DNA of 64,000 bases from CBDCWA01 sp965223255 (GTDB lineage Bacteria > Pseudomonadota > Alphaproteobacteria > Rhizobiales > Hyphomicrobiaceae), in assembly GCA_965223255.1 (NCBI GenBank), contig CBDCWA010000002.1, positions 992,001 through 1,056,000 on the forward strand, in the 5' to 3' direction. Made by a program: the position numbers and the translations under genes. Each line of letters starts with the position of its first letter. The stretch's first letter is position 1. The notes under the pieces were generated by a model, which saw only the letters and a list, made by a program, of their open reading frames with translations, was not told the origin of the DNA and did no database searches. Of this stretch, positions 52,312 to 63,453 are shown piece by piece.

Positions 52312-55300
52312 ATGAACGAGATCACGAATATCTTCAAGCCTCAGCAGCCGCTGCCGACTTTCGATCAGATCCGAATCTCGATCGCCAGTCCTGATGATAT
52401 TTATTCGTGGTCGTTTGGCGAAATTAAGAAGCCGGAGACCATCAATTATCGCACGTTCAAGCCGGAGCGCGACGGTTTGTTCTGCGCCCGGATTTTTGGA
52501 CCGATCAAGGACTACGAATGCTTGTGCGGCAAATACAAGCGTATGAAGTACAAGGGTCTGATTTGCGAAAAATGCGGCGTCGAAGTCACCCTTGCCAAAG
52601 TCCGCCGCGAGCGTATGGGCCACATCGAGCTTGCTGCCCCCGTCGCCCACATTTGGTTTTTGAAATCCCTTCCAAGCCGTATCGGTCTGCTGCTTGATAT
52701 GACATTGAAGGACCTGGAGCGGGTCCTCTATTTCGAAAACTACATCGTGATTGAGCCGGGCATCACGATGTTTGAGGAAAAGCAACTCCTGAGCGAGCAG
52801 GAGTATGAAGAGGCGCTTGATCAATTTGGCCCTGACAGCTTTACCGCTGGCATCGGGGCCGAGGCGATCCGTGAAATTCTTTCCGGTCTCGATCTGGCGA
52901 GTATCCGCGACGACCTACGCCAGGAAATCGCTGAATCGACATCGGACCTAAAACCGAAAAAGCTCGGCAAGCGCCTGAAGTTGATTGAGTCATTCATTGA
53001 GTCCGGCAACCGTCCGGAGTGGATGATCCTGACTGTTGTCCCGGTCATCCCACCGGAATTGCGCCCCCTTGTTCCGCTCGACGGCGGCCGGTTTGCGACC
53101 TCGGATTTGAACGATCTCTACCGCCGCGTAATCAACCGCAACAATCGCTTGAAGCGATTGATGGAGCTGCGCGCGCCTGACATCATCATCCGCAACGAAA
53201 AGCGGATGTTGCAAGAAGCTGTTGACGCCCTGTTCGACAACGGTCGGCGCGGTCGCGTCATAACCGGGGCGAATAAACGGCCGTTGAAATCGCTTGCCGA
53301 CATGCTGAAGGGTAAGCAGGGCCGTTTCCGCCAGAACCTGCTTGGTAAGCGGGTGGATTATTCCGGTCGCTCTGTCATCGTTGTTGGCCCTGAACTGCTC
53401 TTGCACCAATGCGGTCTACCCAAGAAGATGGCATTGGAGCTCTTCAAGCCCTTTATCTATTCGCGCTTGCAAGCACTCGGTCAGGCGGCGACCGTCAAGC
53501 AGGCCAAAAAGCTCGTCGAAAAGGAAAAACCAGAGGTCTGGGACGTTCTGGACGAAGTCATTCGCGAGCATCCGGTTATGCTCAACCGGGCACCGACCTT
53601 GCACCGGCTCGGTATTCAGGCATTCGAACCGGTGTTGATCGAAGGCAAAGCCATTCAGCTGCATCCGTTGGTGTGTGCAGCCTTCAATGCTGACTTCGAC
53701 GGCGACCAGATGGCGGTGCATGTGCCGTTGTCGCTAGAGGCTCAGCTTGAGGCGCGCGTCTTGATGATGTCGACCAACAACATTCTGCATCCGGCCAACG
53801 GGTCGCCGATCATCGTGCCGTCGCAGGATATCGTCCTTGGGCTCTATTATCTGTCGCTCATTCACGAAAATGAGCCGGGCCAAGGGATGATGTTCAGTTC
53901 GGTTTCCGAAGTTCATCACGCGCTTGAGGCCAAGCAGGTTGCACTGCACGCCATGGTCAAGGGTCGCTTCACGAGCGTCGACGCTGAGGGCAACGAGTAT
54001 ACCGAGGTCTACGATACAACACCGGGTCGCATGATCCTTGGCGATCTGTTGCCGAGGCGGCCGGGAATATCCTTCGATTTGATCAACCAGCTCCTGACCA
54101 AAAAAGCGATTTCCACGATGATCGACGCCGTCTACCGGTGCTGCGGTCAAAAGGAGACGGTGATTTTTTGCGACCGGGTTATGCAACTCGGCTTCCATCA
54201 CGCCTTCAAGGCTGGCATTTCGTTCGGCAAGGACGACATGGTTGTGCCGCAGGAGAAAACCAAGATCGTTGAAAGCACCAATGACTTGGTCCACGAGTTC
54301 GAGCAGCAGTACAACGACGGCCTCATCACCCAGCTGGAGAAGTACAACAAGGTGGTCGATGCCTGGTCGAAGTGCACCGACCAGATTGCCAAGGAGATGA
54401 TGGACCGGATCTCGTCGGTTCAAAAGGAAGCTTCCGGCCGCGATCGCCCGATTAATTCGATCTACATGATGAGCCATTCGGGTGCGCGTGGGTCACCGAC
54501 CCAGATGCGTCAGCTTGCGGCGATGCGCGGCCTGATGACCAAGCCATCCGGCGAGATCATCGAGACCCCGATCATTTCCAACTTCAAGGAAGGGCTGTCG
54601 GTTCTCGAGTACTTCAACTCGACTCACGGCGCTCGTAAGGGCCTCGCCGACACCGCCTTGAAGACAGCCAACTCGGGATATTTGACCCGCCGCCTCGTTG
54701 ATGTTGCGCAGGATTGCATCATTCATGAAGAGGACTGCGGCACCGATGCCGGCATCAATGTCCAGGCAGTGGTCGATGCCGGTCAGGTTATCGTGAACTT
54801 GGGCAGCCGCGTACTCGGTCGGACCGCGGCAGAAGATGTGATCAATCCAGCCACCGGTGAGGTGCTTATCGCCTGCGGGGAATTGATCGAGGAACGCCAG
54901 GTGGAATTGCTTGAAGCGGCCGAGGTGCAAGAGGTGCGGATCCGCTCTGTCCTGACCTGCGAGTCGGAATTGGGCGTGTGCGCCGCCTGTTATGGCCGTG
55001 ACCTGGCCCGCGGCACCCGGGTTAATATCGGTGAGGCGGTTGGCGTCATTGCCGCCCAGTCCATTGGGGAGCCTGGCACCCAGCTGACCATGCGCACCTT
55101 CCACATTGGTGGTGCCGCCCAGGTGGTCGACACGTCGTTTATCGAATCCAGTTTCAACGGCACGGTCCAGATCAAGGACCGCAACGTCGTCAAAGACAGC
55201 CAAGGCCAACTGATCTCGATGGGCCGGACGATGTCTGTGGTCATTTCCGACCAAAGCGGCAAAGAGCTTGCCACCCATAAGATAAACTATGGCGCGAAGT

Positions 55301-56538
55301 TGCTGGTCGACGATAATGATACCGTCACCCGCGGCACCCGCATTGCCCAGTGGGATCCCTATAGCCGCCCGATCCTGACGGAAGTCGACGGAACGGTCGA
55401 TTTCGAGGACCTGGTGGAAGGGGCCACCGTTCGCGAACAGACCGATGAGGTTAAAGGCACGACAAATCGCGTTGTCATTGACTGGCGCGCCTCTCCGCGC
55501 TCCAGCGAATTGAAGCCTGCAATCGTAGTCAAGGGGTCGGATGGCAAGCCAATCAAGGTCGCGCGCGGCGGCGACGCCCGCTATTTGCTGCCGGTCGATG
55601 CCATTCTCTCGGTTGACCGATCGAACAAGGTCCGTGCTGGCGACGTTCTAGCCCGCATTCCGGTGCAATCGGCCAAATCAGGTGACATTACCGGGGGTCT
55701 GCCGCGTGTCGCCGAATTGTTCGAGGCCCGCCGTCCAAAGGACCACGCCATCATTGCCGAGATCTCGGGTACGGTTGAGTTTGGCAAGGACTACAAAAAC
55801 AAGCAGCGCATCGGCATCAAGCCCGATGACGAAAGTGAGGACGCCAAGGAATATCTCATTCCGCGCGGCAAGAACCTTGCTGTCCAGCAAGGCGACCGCA
55901 TCGAGCGGGGTGAATATATCTACGACGGCCATCCCGCCCCCCACGATATTCTTGCCATTAAGGGCGTTGAGGACCTTGCCGACTACCTGATCAATGAAAT
56001 CCAGGACGTCTATCGTCTGCAGGGTGTGACCATCAATGACAAGCATATCGAGGTCATTGTCCGCCAGATGCTGCAAAAGGTCGAGGTGACGGATGTCGGA
56101 GAGACGGATTTGATCAAGGGCGAGCAGATCGATCGCGCTGAATTCGAGGTTCGCAACTTGGCAGCTGAGAAGGCCGGCAAGCGGGCGGCGTCCGCCCAGC
56201 CGGTGCTCCTCGGCATCACCAAGGCGTCCTTGCAGACCCGGTCGTTCATCTCCGCCGCCTCCTTCCAGGAGACGACCCGCGTCTTGACCGAAGCCGCCGT
56301 CGTCGGCAAGGCGGATACCCTCGAGGGCTTGAAGGAAAACGTCATTGTCGGCCGTCTGATACCGGCCGGAACCGGGGGCATGCTGCGCCGCTTGCGCAAG
56401 GTTGCGCAAAAGCGTGACGAGCTGATCGCAAAAGAGCAAAAGCGAATGGATGAGGAACGCCGATTGGCAGCGCCCGAACCTGAAGCTGCGACGCCCGAGC
56501 CGGTTGAGCCTGCCCCAGCCGGCGAACCAGCAGAATAG
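52312..56538 (+). CDS. rpoC: RNA polymerase beta' subunit
   Basis: This 1408-residue subunit has the zinc finger CLCGKYKRMKYKGLICEKCG, the catalytic magnesium loop NADFDGDQMAVHVPL, LLGKRVDYSGRSVIVVGP, MSHSGARGSPTQMRQLAAMR of the bridge region, and the second zinc site CESELGVCAACYGRDLARG. ATG at 52312 follows GGAGAGCG and starts MNEITNIFKP, the usual N-terminus. The last ~35 residues are an acidic, Pro/Glu/Ala-rich tail. A strong terminator follows 55 bases after the stop, ending the operon. Confidence 0.99.
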   Translation: MNEITNIFKPQQPLPTFDQIRISIASPDDIYSWSFGEIKKPETINYRTFKPERDGLFCARIFGPIKDYECLCGKYKRMKYKGLICEKCGVEVTLAKVRRERMGHIELAAPVAHIWFLKSLPSRIGLLLDMTLKDLERVLYFENYIVIEPGITMFEEKQLLSEQEYEEALDQFGPDSFTAGIGAEAIREILSGLDLASIRDDLRQEIAESTSDLKPKKLGKRLKLIESFIESGNRPEWMILTVVPVIPPELRPLVPLDGGRFATSDLNDLYRRVINRNNRLKRLMELRAPDIIIRNEKRMLQEAVDALFDNGRRGRVITGANKRPLKSLADMLKGKQGRFRQNLLGKRVDYSGRSVIVVGPELLLHQCGLPKKMALELFKPFIYSRLQALGQAATVKQAKKLVEKEKPEVWDVLDEVIREHPVMLNRAPTLHRLGIQAFEPVLIEGKAIQLHPLVCAAFNADFDGDQMAVHVPLSLEAQLEARVLMMSTNNILHPANGSPIIVPSQDIVLGLYYLSLIHENEPGQGMMFSSVSEVHHALEAKQVALHAMVKGRFTSVDAEGNEYTEVYDTTPGRMILGDLLPRRPGISFDLINQLLTKKAISTMIDAVYRCCGQKETVIFCDRVMQLGFHHAFKAGISFGKDDMVVPQEKTKIVESTNDLVHEFEQQYNDGLITQLEKYNKVVDAWSKCTDQIAKEMMDRISSVQKEASGRDRPINSIYMMSHSGARGSPTQMRQLAAMRGLMTKPSGEIIETPIISNFKEGLSVLEYFNSTHGARKGLADTALKTANSGYLTRRLVDVAQDCIIHEEDCGTDAGINVQAVVDAGQVIVNLGSRVLGRTAAEDVINPATGEVLIACGELIEERQVELLEAAEVQEVRIRSVLTCESELGVCAACYGRDLARGTRVNIGEAVGVIAAQSIGEPGTQLTMRTFHIGGAAQVVDTSFIESSFNGTVQIKDRNVVKDSQGQLISMGRTMSVVISDQSGKELATHKINYGAKLLVDDNDTVTRGTRIAQWDPYSRPILTEVDGTVDFEDLVEGATVREQTDEVKGTTNRVVIDWRASPRSSELKPAIVVKGSDGKPIKVARGGDARYLLPVDAILSVDRSNKVRAGDVLARIPVQSAKSGDITGGLPRVAELFEARRPKDHAIIAEISGTVEFGKDYKNKQRIGIKPDDESEDAKEYLIPRGKNLAVQQGDRIERGEYIYDGHPAPHDILAIKGVEDLADYLINEIQDVYRLQGVTINDKHIEVIVRQMLQKVEVTDVGETDLIKGEQIDRAEFEVRNLAAEKAGKRAASAQPVLLGITKASLQTRSFISAASFQETTRVLTEAAVVGKADTLEGLKENVIVGRLIPAGTGGMLRRLRKVAQKRDELIAKEQKRMDEERRLAAPEPEAATPEPVEPAPAGEPAE

Positions 56539-56592
56539 GTCGGCAGGCCTAGCGGGCTGGACATCGTCAGTTTGGCTCGAACAAGACATCGC

Positions 56593-56621
56593 GCCCGCCG
56601 CATCTGCGGCGGGCTTTTTTT
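56593..56621 (+). terminator. Rho-independent terminator after rpoC
   Basis: A perfect 9-bp GC-rich stem (56593-56601 with 56606-56614), four-base loop and seven T residues (56615-56621) mark the end of the rpoBC transcript. It separates this unit from the rpsL operon. Confidence 0.93.
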
Positions 56622-56706
56622 GCTGCCGTCACCAAGGCTCATCCAGCGGACCTAAAGTGAGGTTTTGAAATCGATAAATAATTGTCAGTGATTCGCATCC
56701 AGGCTG

Positions 56707-56735
56707 TTGACCAGCCAGGCGGCTGTGTATATGTT
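56707..56735 (+). promoter_or_regulatory. Likely promoter of the rpsL (str) operon
   Basis: TTGACC (56707-56712), a 17-base spacer and TATGTT (56730-56735) are close to sigma-70 consensus. They lie after the rpoC terminator and about 250 bases before rpsL, leaving a long leader. No gene was recognised in 56736-56981. Confidence 0.55.
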
Positions 56736-56981
56736 CCGCTCACTCTCTGGGGTACGCCGTAGATGTCGCGCTTCGCAGGTTATTTGCCGAGCGAAAACGC
56801 CCAGCTAAACGGTACTCGGGAATAGCAGAGCACATCATTGGACTATGAACGGGGCGATATCGCAGCCCTGCTCCTCTGGTTTCCGGCCGGGCCTCGTCGA
56901 GATCGAAGCCTGGCACGGTGTTTTGGCAATTTCGAACCCCGGAACCGAGCGTCACAATTTTGGGTCAAGGGACCAGGGTAT

Positions 56982-57353
56982 ATGCCAACGATACAGCAGC
57001 TTATTCGCAAGCCGCGCGAGCCGGAAGTCAACCGTTCCAAATCGCGTCACATGGGAAGCTGCCCGCAAAAGCGCGGCGTGTGCACGCGCGTTTATACGAC
57101 CACGCCAAAGAAGCCGAACTCAGCTTTGCGCAAGGTCGCAAAAATTCGCCTGACCAATGGCTTTGAAGTGATCGGCTATATCCCTGGCGAAGGCCACAAT
57201 TTGCAGGAGCACTCTGTGGTGTTGATCCGCGGCGGCCGCGTCAAAGACCTGCCGGGAGTGCGTTATCACATCGTTCGCGGCGTCCTTGATACCCAGGGCG
57301 TTGCAGCCCGGCGTCAGCGCCGTTCGAAATATGGAGCCAAGCGACCGAAGTAA
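56982..57353 (+). CDS. rpsL: 30S ribosomal protein S12
   Basis: This 123-residue decoding-centre protein begins MPTIQQLIRKPREP and has YTTTPKKPNSALRKVAKIRL and IRGGRVKDLPGVRYHIVRG. The residues linked to streptomycin resistance (Lys43, Lys88, Pro91 region) are wild type. ATG at 56982 starts the conserved N-terminus; the upstream open frame is not conserved. rpsG follows after 52 bases. Confidence 0.99.
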   Translation: MPTIQQLIRKPREPEVNRSKSRHMGSCPQKRGVCTRVYTTTPKKPNSALRKVAKIRLTNGFEVIGYIPGEGHNLQEHSVVLIRGGRVKDLPGVRYHIVRGVLDTQGVAARRQRRSKYGAKRPK

Positions 57354-57405
57354 GAGCAACGGGTCGCACGAAACAGTTTAGGACCTACAAGGCAAGGACA
57401 GCGCC

Positions 57406-57876
57406 ATGTCGCGTCGACACAAAGCACAAAAGCGGGAAGTCAATCCGGACCCGAAGTATTCTGATCTGGTGATCACCAAGTTTATGAATGCGGTGATGTA
57501 CGAGGGCAAGAAGTCTGTCGCGGAACGGATTGTCTATGGTGCCTTGGACCGCATGGAGGATCGCGCCAAGCAGGACCCCGTGCAAATGTTTCATCAAGCC
57601 CTTGAGAACGTCATGCCGAGCGTTGAAGTACGCTCCAGGCGTGTCGGGGGCGCGACGTATCAGGTTCCGGTTGAGGTGCGTGCCGAGCGACGCCAGGCTT
57701 TGGCAATACGCTGGCTCATTCAGGCCGCGCGCAATCGCAATGAAAATACAATGGTGGATCGTCTATCGGCAGAGCTGCTGGACGCTGCCAACAATCGCGG
57801 AACAGCCGTCAAGAAGCGGGAGGACACTCACAAGATGGCTGACGCAAACCGCGCTTTTTCGCACTATCGCTGGTGA
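57406..57876 (+). CDS. rpsG: 30S ribosomal protein S7
   Basis: This 156-residue primary-binding protein of the 30S head begins MSRRHKAQKREVNPDPKY and contains NAVMYEGKKSVAERIVYGAL, VEVRSRRVGGATYQVPVEV and the C-terminal KKREDTHKMADANRAFSHYR. Length is standard. fusA begins 21 bases after the stop. Confidence 0.99.
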   Translation: MSRRHKAQKREVNPDPKYSDLVITKFMNAVMYEGKKSVAERIVYGALDRMEDRAKQDPVQMFHQALENVMPSVEVRSRRVGGATYQVPVEVRAERRQALAIRWLIQAARNRNENTMVDRLSAELLDAANNRGTAVKKREDTHKMADANRAFSHYRW

Positions 57877-57897
57877 TCGAAAACTTGGAGCACTCAT

Positions 57898-59988
57898 ATG
57901 CCTCGTGAATACCCAATCGAGGACTATCGCAATTTTGGCATCATGGCACACATCGATGCTGGCAAGACCACGACGACGGAGCGCATCCTCTATTACACGG
58001 GGCGATCCTACAAGATTGGCGAGGTCCATGATGGTGCTGCCACCATGGATTTCATGGATCAGGAAGCCGAGCGCGGCATAACGATTACATCGGCTGCGAC
58101 GACGTGTTTTTGGCCGGACCGCAATGGCAAGGCGCATCGCCTGAACATTATCGACACCCCAGGCCATGTCGATTTCACGATTGAGGTGGAGCGCTCGCTG
58201 CGTGTCCTCGATGGTGCTGTCTGCGTTCTGGATTCCAACCAGGGCGTTGAGCCGCAGACCGAGACGGTTTGGCGTCAGGGCGACAAGTACAACGTTCCTC
58301 GCATCATCTTTGCCAATAAGATGGATAAGACGGGTGCCGATTTTTATATGTGCGTCGATGACATCAAGGCGAAGCTTGGCGCACGTCCTGTTCCAATTCA
58401 GCTGCCGATCGGGGCTGAGAACCATTTTCAGGGCGTGGTCGATCTCATTACGATGAAGGCCATCGTTTGGGACGGCGACGGCAAGGATGCCAAGATGAGC
58501 GAAGAGGAGATTCCGGAAGATCTCCGCGAACGCGCCGAAACCTACCGTTCTGAGATGATCGAAGCCGCCGTCGAGATGGACGACGATGTTATGGCTGAGT
58601 ATCTCGATGGCAATGAGCCCGACGAAGCGACCCTCCGCCGCCTGATACGCAAGGCCACGGTGACCACCGCCTTTTATCCGATGATGTGCGGCTCCGCCTT
58701 TAAGAATAAGGGCGTACAGCCGTTACTCGATGCGGTGGTGGACTTCCTGCCGGCACCGGTCGATCGCGAAGCCTATTCGGGCATCGATCCCAAGACCGAA
58801 GGTGAGGTCCTGCGCAAGCCGTCGGACGACGAGCCACTGTCGATGATCGCCTTTAAGATCATGAGCTTTGAACACGTTGGGTCTATCACCTTCTGCCGCA
58901 TTTATTCCGGCAAGGTCGAGCAGGGCATGTCGTTGCTCAACTCATCGCGCGACAAGAAGGAACGTGCCGGCCGTATGTACCTCATGCATGCCGCCGATCG
59001 CGAAGAGATCAAAGAGGCTTATGCCGGCGACATCGTTGCCCTACAGGGTTTGAAGGATATTCGCACCGGTGAAACATTATGCGATCCCGTAAAGCCGGTG
59101 ATTCTCGAAAAGATGGAGTTCCCGGACCCCGTTATCGAGGTCAAAGTCGAGCCGAAGACCAAGGCCGACCAGGAGAAGATGGCGGTCGCTCTATCGACTC
59201 TGGCGGTTGAGGATCCTTCATTCCAGGTCTCTGTCGATCAAGAATCTGGTGAGACCATCCTGAAGGGCATGGGCGAGCTTCATCTTGACGTGAAGATCGA
59301 TCTGCTGAAGCGGACCTATAAGGTTGAAGCCGACGTCGGCGCACCGCAGGTGGCCTATCGCGAAACGCTCGCCCGCGAGACCGAGGTCGATTATACCCAC
59401 AAGAAGCAGTCGGGTGGATCTGGTCAGTTTGCGCGCGTCAAAATGCGACTGGAGCCCAATGAAATCGGCGCCGGAAATGAATTCGTCTCCGAAATCGTCG
59501 GCGGTGTTGTGCCCAAGGAGTACATTCCGGGCGTCGAAAAGGGCATCAAGGCGGTTTGGGACACCGGTGTTTTGATTGGTTTCCCGATCGTCGACATGAA
59601 GGTGACCTTGTTCGACGGTGCCTACCACGAGGTCGATTCATCGGCCATTGCCTTTGAAATCGCCGCGCGCGCCGCCATGCGCGAGGGCTGCGAGAAGGCC
59701 GGCGTCAAATTGCTTGAGCCGATAATGGACGTCGAGATCGTGACACCGGAAGAATTCGTTGGCGGCATCATTGGTGACGTCAACAGCCGTCGTGGTCAGA
59801 TCAAGTCACAAGATCTGCGCGGCAATGCCGTTGTCATCAAGGCATTTGTACCGCTGGCCAACATGTTTGGTTACATCAATACGCTGCGCTCCATGTCGAC
59901 GGGCCGCGCCCAGTATTCGATGCACTTTGCGCATTATGCCGAGGTGCCGCGCAACGTTGCCGATGAAGTCAAGGCCAAGTACGCCTGA
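57898..59988 (+). CDS. fusA: Elongation factor G
   Basis: This 696-residue translocase has a fully canonical GTPase domain: MAHIDAGKTTTTERIL (P-loop), QEAERGITITSAATTCFW (switch I with RGITI), NIIDTPGHVDFTIEVERSLR and FANKMDKTGADF. Domain III-V motifs such as ESGETILKGMGELHLDVKID follow. Its normal switch I is a useful internal control against the atypical EF-Tu on either side. tuf copy 2 begins 83 bases downstream. Confidence 0.99.
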   Translation: MPREYPIEDYRNFGIMAHIDAGKTTTTERILYYTGRSYKIGEVHDGAATMDFMDQEAERGITITSAATTCFWPDRNGKAHRLNIIDTPGHVDFTIEVERSLRVLDGAVCVLDSNQGVEPQTETVWRQGDKYNVPRIIFANKMDKTGADFYMCVDDIKAKLGARPVPIQLPIGAENHFQGVVDLITMKAIVWDGDGKDAKMSEEEIPEDLRERAETYRSEMIEAAVEMDDDVMAEYLDGNEPDEATLRRLIRKATVTTAFYPMMCGSAFKNKGVQPLLDAVVDFLPAPVDREAYSGIDPKTEGEVLRKPSDDEPLSMIAFKIMSFEHVGSITFCRIYSGKVEQGMSLLNSSRDKKERAGRMYLMHAADREEIKEAYAGDIVALQGLKDIRTGETLCDPVKPVILEKMEFPDPVIEVKVEPKTKADQEKMAVALSTLAVEDPSFQVSVDQESGETILKGMGELHLDVKIDLLKRTYKVEADVGAPQVAYRETLARETEVDYTHKKQSGGSGQFARVKMRLEPNEIGAGNEFVSEIVGGVVPKEYIPGVEKGIKAVWDTGVLIGFPIVDMKVTLFDGAYHEVDSSAIAFEIAARAAMREGCEKAGVKLLEPIMDVEIVTPEEFVGGIIGDVNSRRGQIKSQDLRGNAVVIKAFVPLANMFGYINTLRSMSTGRAQYSMHFAHYAEVPRNVADEVKAKYA

Positions 59989-60071
59989 AGCAAGTGAGGA
60001 GCACCCGCACGGCATTTGTAATGCGCGGAAAAGAAAATTTGTTCGAGAAGAAAGACTAAGGAGAGCCTGGC

Positions 60072-61280
<1,209 letters not shown>

Positions 61281-61295
61281 AGAGTATTGACCACA

Positions 61296-61323
61296 GAAGC
61301 GCTCGGAAATCTCCGGGCGCTTC
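61296..61323 (+). promoter_or_regulatory. tuf-rpsJ intercistronic hairpin
   Basis: An 11-bp stem with one G-U pair (61296-61306 with 61313-61323) and six-base loop lies 16 bases after the tuf stop. Only a short T-run (ATTTT) follows. It may attenuate or process the message between the str and S10 gene groups. Confidence 0.5.
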
Positions 61324-61346
61324 GACATTTTAACGGGTAAAAGGCC

Positions 61347-61655
61347 ATGAACGCCCAAAAAATTCGCATAAGATTGAAGGCGTTTGATCACCGTATCTTA
61401 GACGCCTCGACGCGGGAAATCGTGAATACGGCAAAGCGCACCGGCGCTGAGATTCGCGGTCCCATACCGCTACCAACACGCATTGAGCGTTTTACGGTGA
61501 ACCGGTCGCCCCACGTCGACAAAAAAAGCCGAGAGCAATTCGAGATGCGCACCCACAAGCGTGTTCTCGATATTGTCGACCCAACACCGCAGACGGTCGA
61601 TGCCTTGATGAAGCTCGACCTGGCTGCCGGTGTCCACGTTCAGATTAAGATCTGA
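61347..61655 (+). CDS. rpsJ: 30S ribosomal protein S10 (NusE)
   Basis: This 102-residue protein begins AQKIRIRLKAFDHRILDAST and has AEIRGPIPLPTRIERFTVNR and KSREQFEMRTHKRVLDIVDP, all typical. S10 also links NusG and transcription to translation. It opens the S10 gene block, with rplC starting 76 bases later. Confidence 0.99.
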   Translation: MNAQKIRIRLKAFDHRILDASTREIVNTAKRTGAEIRGPIPLPTRIERFTVNRSPHVDKKSREQFEMRTHKRVLDIVDPTPQTVDALMKLDLAAGVHVQIKI

Positions 61656-61731
61656 TGCAATGAATTGTTAGAAGGTCTTCGTCGTTCACACGATGACAGG
61701 ACCGGTTGATTACGGAAAAGGAAGGCGCGCA

Positions 61732-62481
61732 ATGCGCTCGGGACTGATAGCAGAAAAAGTTGGGATGACACGCATCTTCACGGATGCCGGTGAACATATC
61801 CCTGTGACCGTATTGAAGGTTGATAATTGCCAGGTTGTAGCCCAACGCTTGCAAGATTCGCATGGTTACACCGCTCTTCAGCTCGGCGTTGGCACCCGCA
61901 AGCCAAAGCATCTGACGAAGGCGGAACGCCAGCACTTCGCGGTGGCCAAAGTTGAACCGAAACGCCGCTTGGTGGAGTTTCGCGTGAGCCCGGACAATTT
62001 GATCGATGTCGGTGCCGAAATCACCGTCGATCACTTTGTCACTGGCCAGCGCGTCGACGTCACGGGGACCAGCCAGGGCAAGGGCTTCCAAGGTGTTATC
62101 AAGCGCTGGAACTTCGGCGGCTTACACGCCAGCCATGGCGTCTCGATTTCACACCGCAGCCATGGCTCGACCGGCCAGCGTCAGGAACCTGGCAAGGTCT
62201 TCAAGGGCAAGAAAATGGCCGGACATATGGGTAGCGAGCGGGTGACAACGCAAAACCTGGAAGTGGTGAAGACTGATGTCGAACGTGGTCTATTGATGAT
62301 CCGCGGCGCGGTTCCCGGTCACAAAGGCAGCTTCGTGTTGATCCGTGATGCAGTCAAAAAGTCGCTTCCCGATGCGGCGCCGAAGCCCGGCGCTGTCCGC
62401 GCTGCCGCCGTCAGCAATGACGCCGCCCCCCAACCGGATGTGGCACCTGAAGCGTCCGAAGCCGGCGAGAGCAAGGAGTAA
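61732..62481 (+). CDS. rplC: 50S ribosomal protein L3
   Basis: This 249-residue protein starts MRSGLIAEKVGMTRIFTDAG and carries FQGVIKRWNFGGLHASHGVS and GSTGQRQEPGKVFKGKKMAG, where a Gln may be methylated in other bacteria. The last ~35 residues form an Ala/Pro-rich, low-complexity extension common in alphaproteobacterial L3. ATG at 61732 is chosen because it opens the conserved core. rplD follows after six bases. Confidence 0.98.
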   Translation: MRSGLIAEKVGMTRIFTDAGEHIPVTVLKVDNCQVVAQRLQDSHGYTALQLGVGTRKPKHLTKAERQHFAVAKVEPKRRLVEFRVSPDNLIDVGAEITVDHFVTGQRVDVTGTSQGKGFQGVIKRWNFGGLHASHGVSISHRSHGSTGQRQEPGKVFKGKKMAGHMGSERVTTQNLEVVKTDVERGLLMIRGAVPGHKGSFVLIRDAVKKSLPDAAPKPGAVRAAAVSNDAAPQPDVAPEASEAGESKE

Positions 62482-62487
62482 GGCGCC

Positions 62488-63150
62488 ATGCAGACCACCG
62501 TCACAACATTGCAGGCCGGCAATGCCGGCACCATGGAACTGAGCGATGCCATTTTCGGTTTGGAACCACGCGCGGATCTGTTGCACCGTATGGTGCGCTA
62601 TCAGACCCTGAAGCGTATGGCCGGCACGCACCAGACCAAGGATCGTTCTGAAATCAATGTGACCGGCAAGAAGATGTATCGCCAGAAAGGTACAGGCGGG
62701 GCACGTCATAGCGACAAGTCAGCACCGCAGTTTCGCGGCGGCGGCAAGGCATTCGGCCCGAAAGCGCGCAGCCATGCCATTGGGATGCCGAAAAAGGTAC
62801 GCGCGCTCGCCCTGCGTCATGCCTTGTCGGCGAAGGCCAAGTCTGGCGATCTGTTGATCTTGGATGAGGCGAAATCGGCTGATGGCAAAACCAAGTCGTT
62901 GCAGCAGGCGTTCGCTAAGTTGGAGTTGGCAAACGCTTTGATCATCGACGGAACTGAACTTGAGCCGGGTTTTGTGCGCGCTGCCAGCAACCTGCCGAAC
63001 ATCGACGTGCTGCCGATACAGGGCATCAATGTCTACGACATCTTGCGCCGTCACAAGCTGGTCATGACCAAGTCCGCCATCGCAGCGATTGAGGCGCGCT
63101 TTGCCGGCCAGGCCAAAACAGCGACACCGCCTGCGGAGGCAACGGAATGA
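62488..63150 (+). CDS. rplD: 50S ribosomal protein L4
   Basis: This 220-residue protein contains the tunnel-lining loop RQKGTGGARHSDKSAPQFRG near residue 70, followed by GKAFGPKARSHAIGMPKKVR and a globular part with GDLLILDEAK. L4 represses the S10 operon in E. coli. The short N-terminal segment before ELSDAIFG is a few residues longer than in many homologues. Its stop overlaps the rplW start by four bases (ATGA). Confidence 0.98.
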   Translation: MQTTVTTLQAGNAGTMELSDAIFGLEPRADLLHRMVRYQTLKRMAGTHQTKDRSEINVTGKKMYRQKGTGGARHSDKSAPQFRGGGKAFGPKARSHAIGMPKKVRALALRHALSAKAKSGDLLILDEAKSADGKTKSLQQAFAKLELANALIIDGTELEPGFVRAASNLPNIDVLPIQGINVYDILRRHKLVMTKSAIAAIEARFAGQAKTATPPAEATE

Positions 63151-63440
63151 TCAAACGCACGCATTACGACATCATTATCGCGCCGATAATAACGGAAAAG
63201 GCAACCACGGCATCGGAATATGGCCAGGTCGTCTTCAAGGTCCCGCTGGACGCCACCAAACCGCAAATCAAGGCGGCGGTAGAGGACTTGTTCAATGTGA
63301 AGGTCAAGGCGGTCAACACCGTCCGGCGCAAAGGCAAATTGAAATCGTTTCGCGGCCGCTCGGCGCTTCAAAGTGATACCAAGCGCGCGATCATCACCCT
63401 GGAAGATGGTCATGCAATCGACGTGACCACCGGGCTGTAA
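63147..63440 (+). CDS. rplW: 50S ribosomal protein L23
   Basis: This 97-residue tunnel-exit protein begins HYDIIIAPIITEKATTASEY and has LFNVKVKAVNTVRRKGKLKS, the conserved core that docks SRP and trigger factor. It is translationally coupled to rplD by a four-base overlap, with rplB 13 bases downstream. Confidence 0.98.
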   Translation: MIKRTHYDIIIAPIITEKATTASEYGQVVFKVPLDATKPQIKAAVEDLFNVKVKAVNTVRRKGKLKSFRGRSALQSDTKRAIITLEDGHAIDVTTGL

Positions 63441-63453
63441 GGAATTTGGAGCA

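Noticed and set aside
48002..57353. Rifampicin or streptomycin resistance substitutions in rpoB or rpsL
   Set aside because: The rifampicin pocket (Asp, His, Ser positions) and S12 Lys43/Lys88 are wild type.
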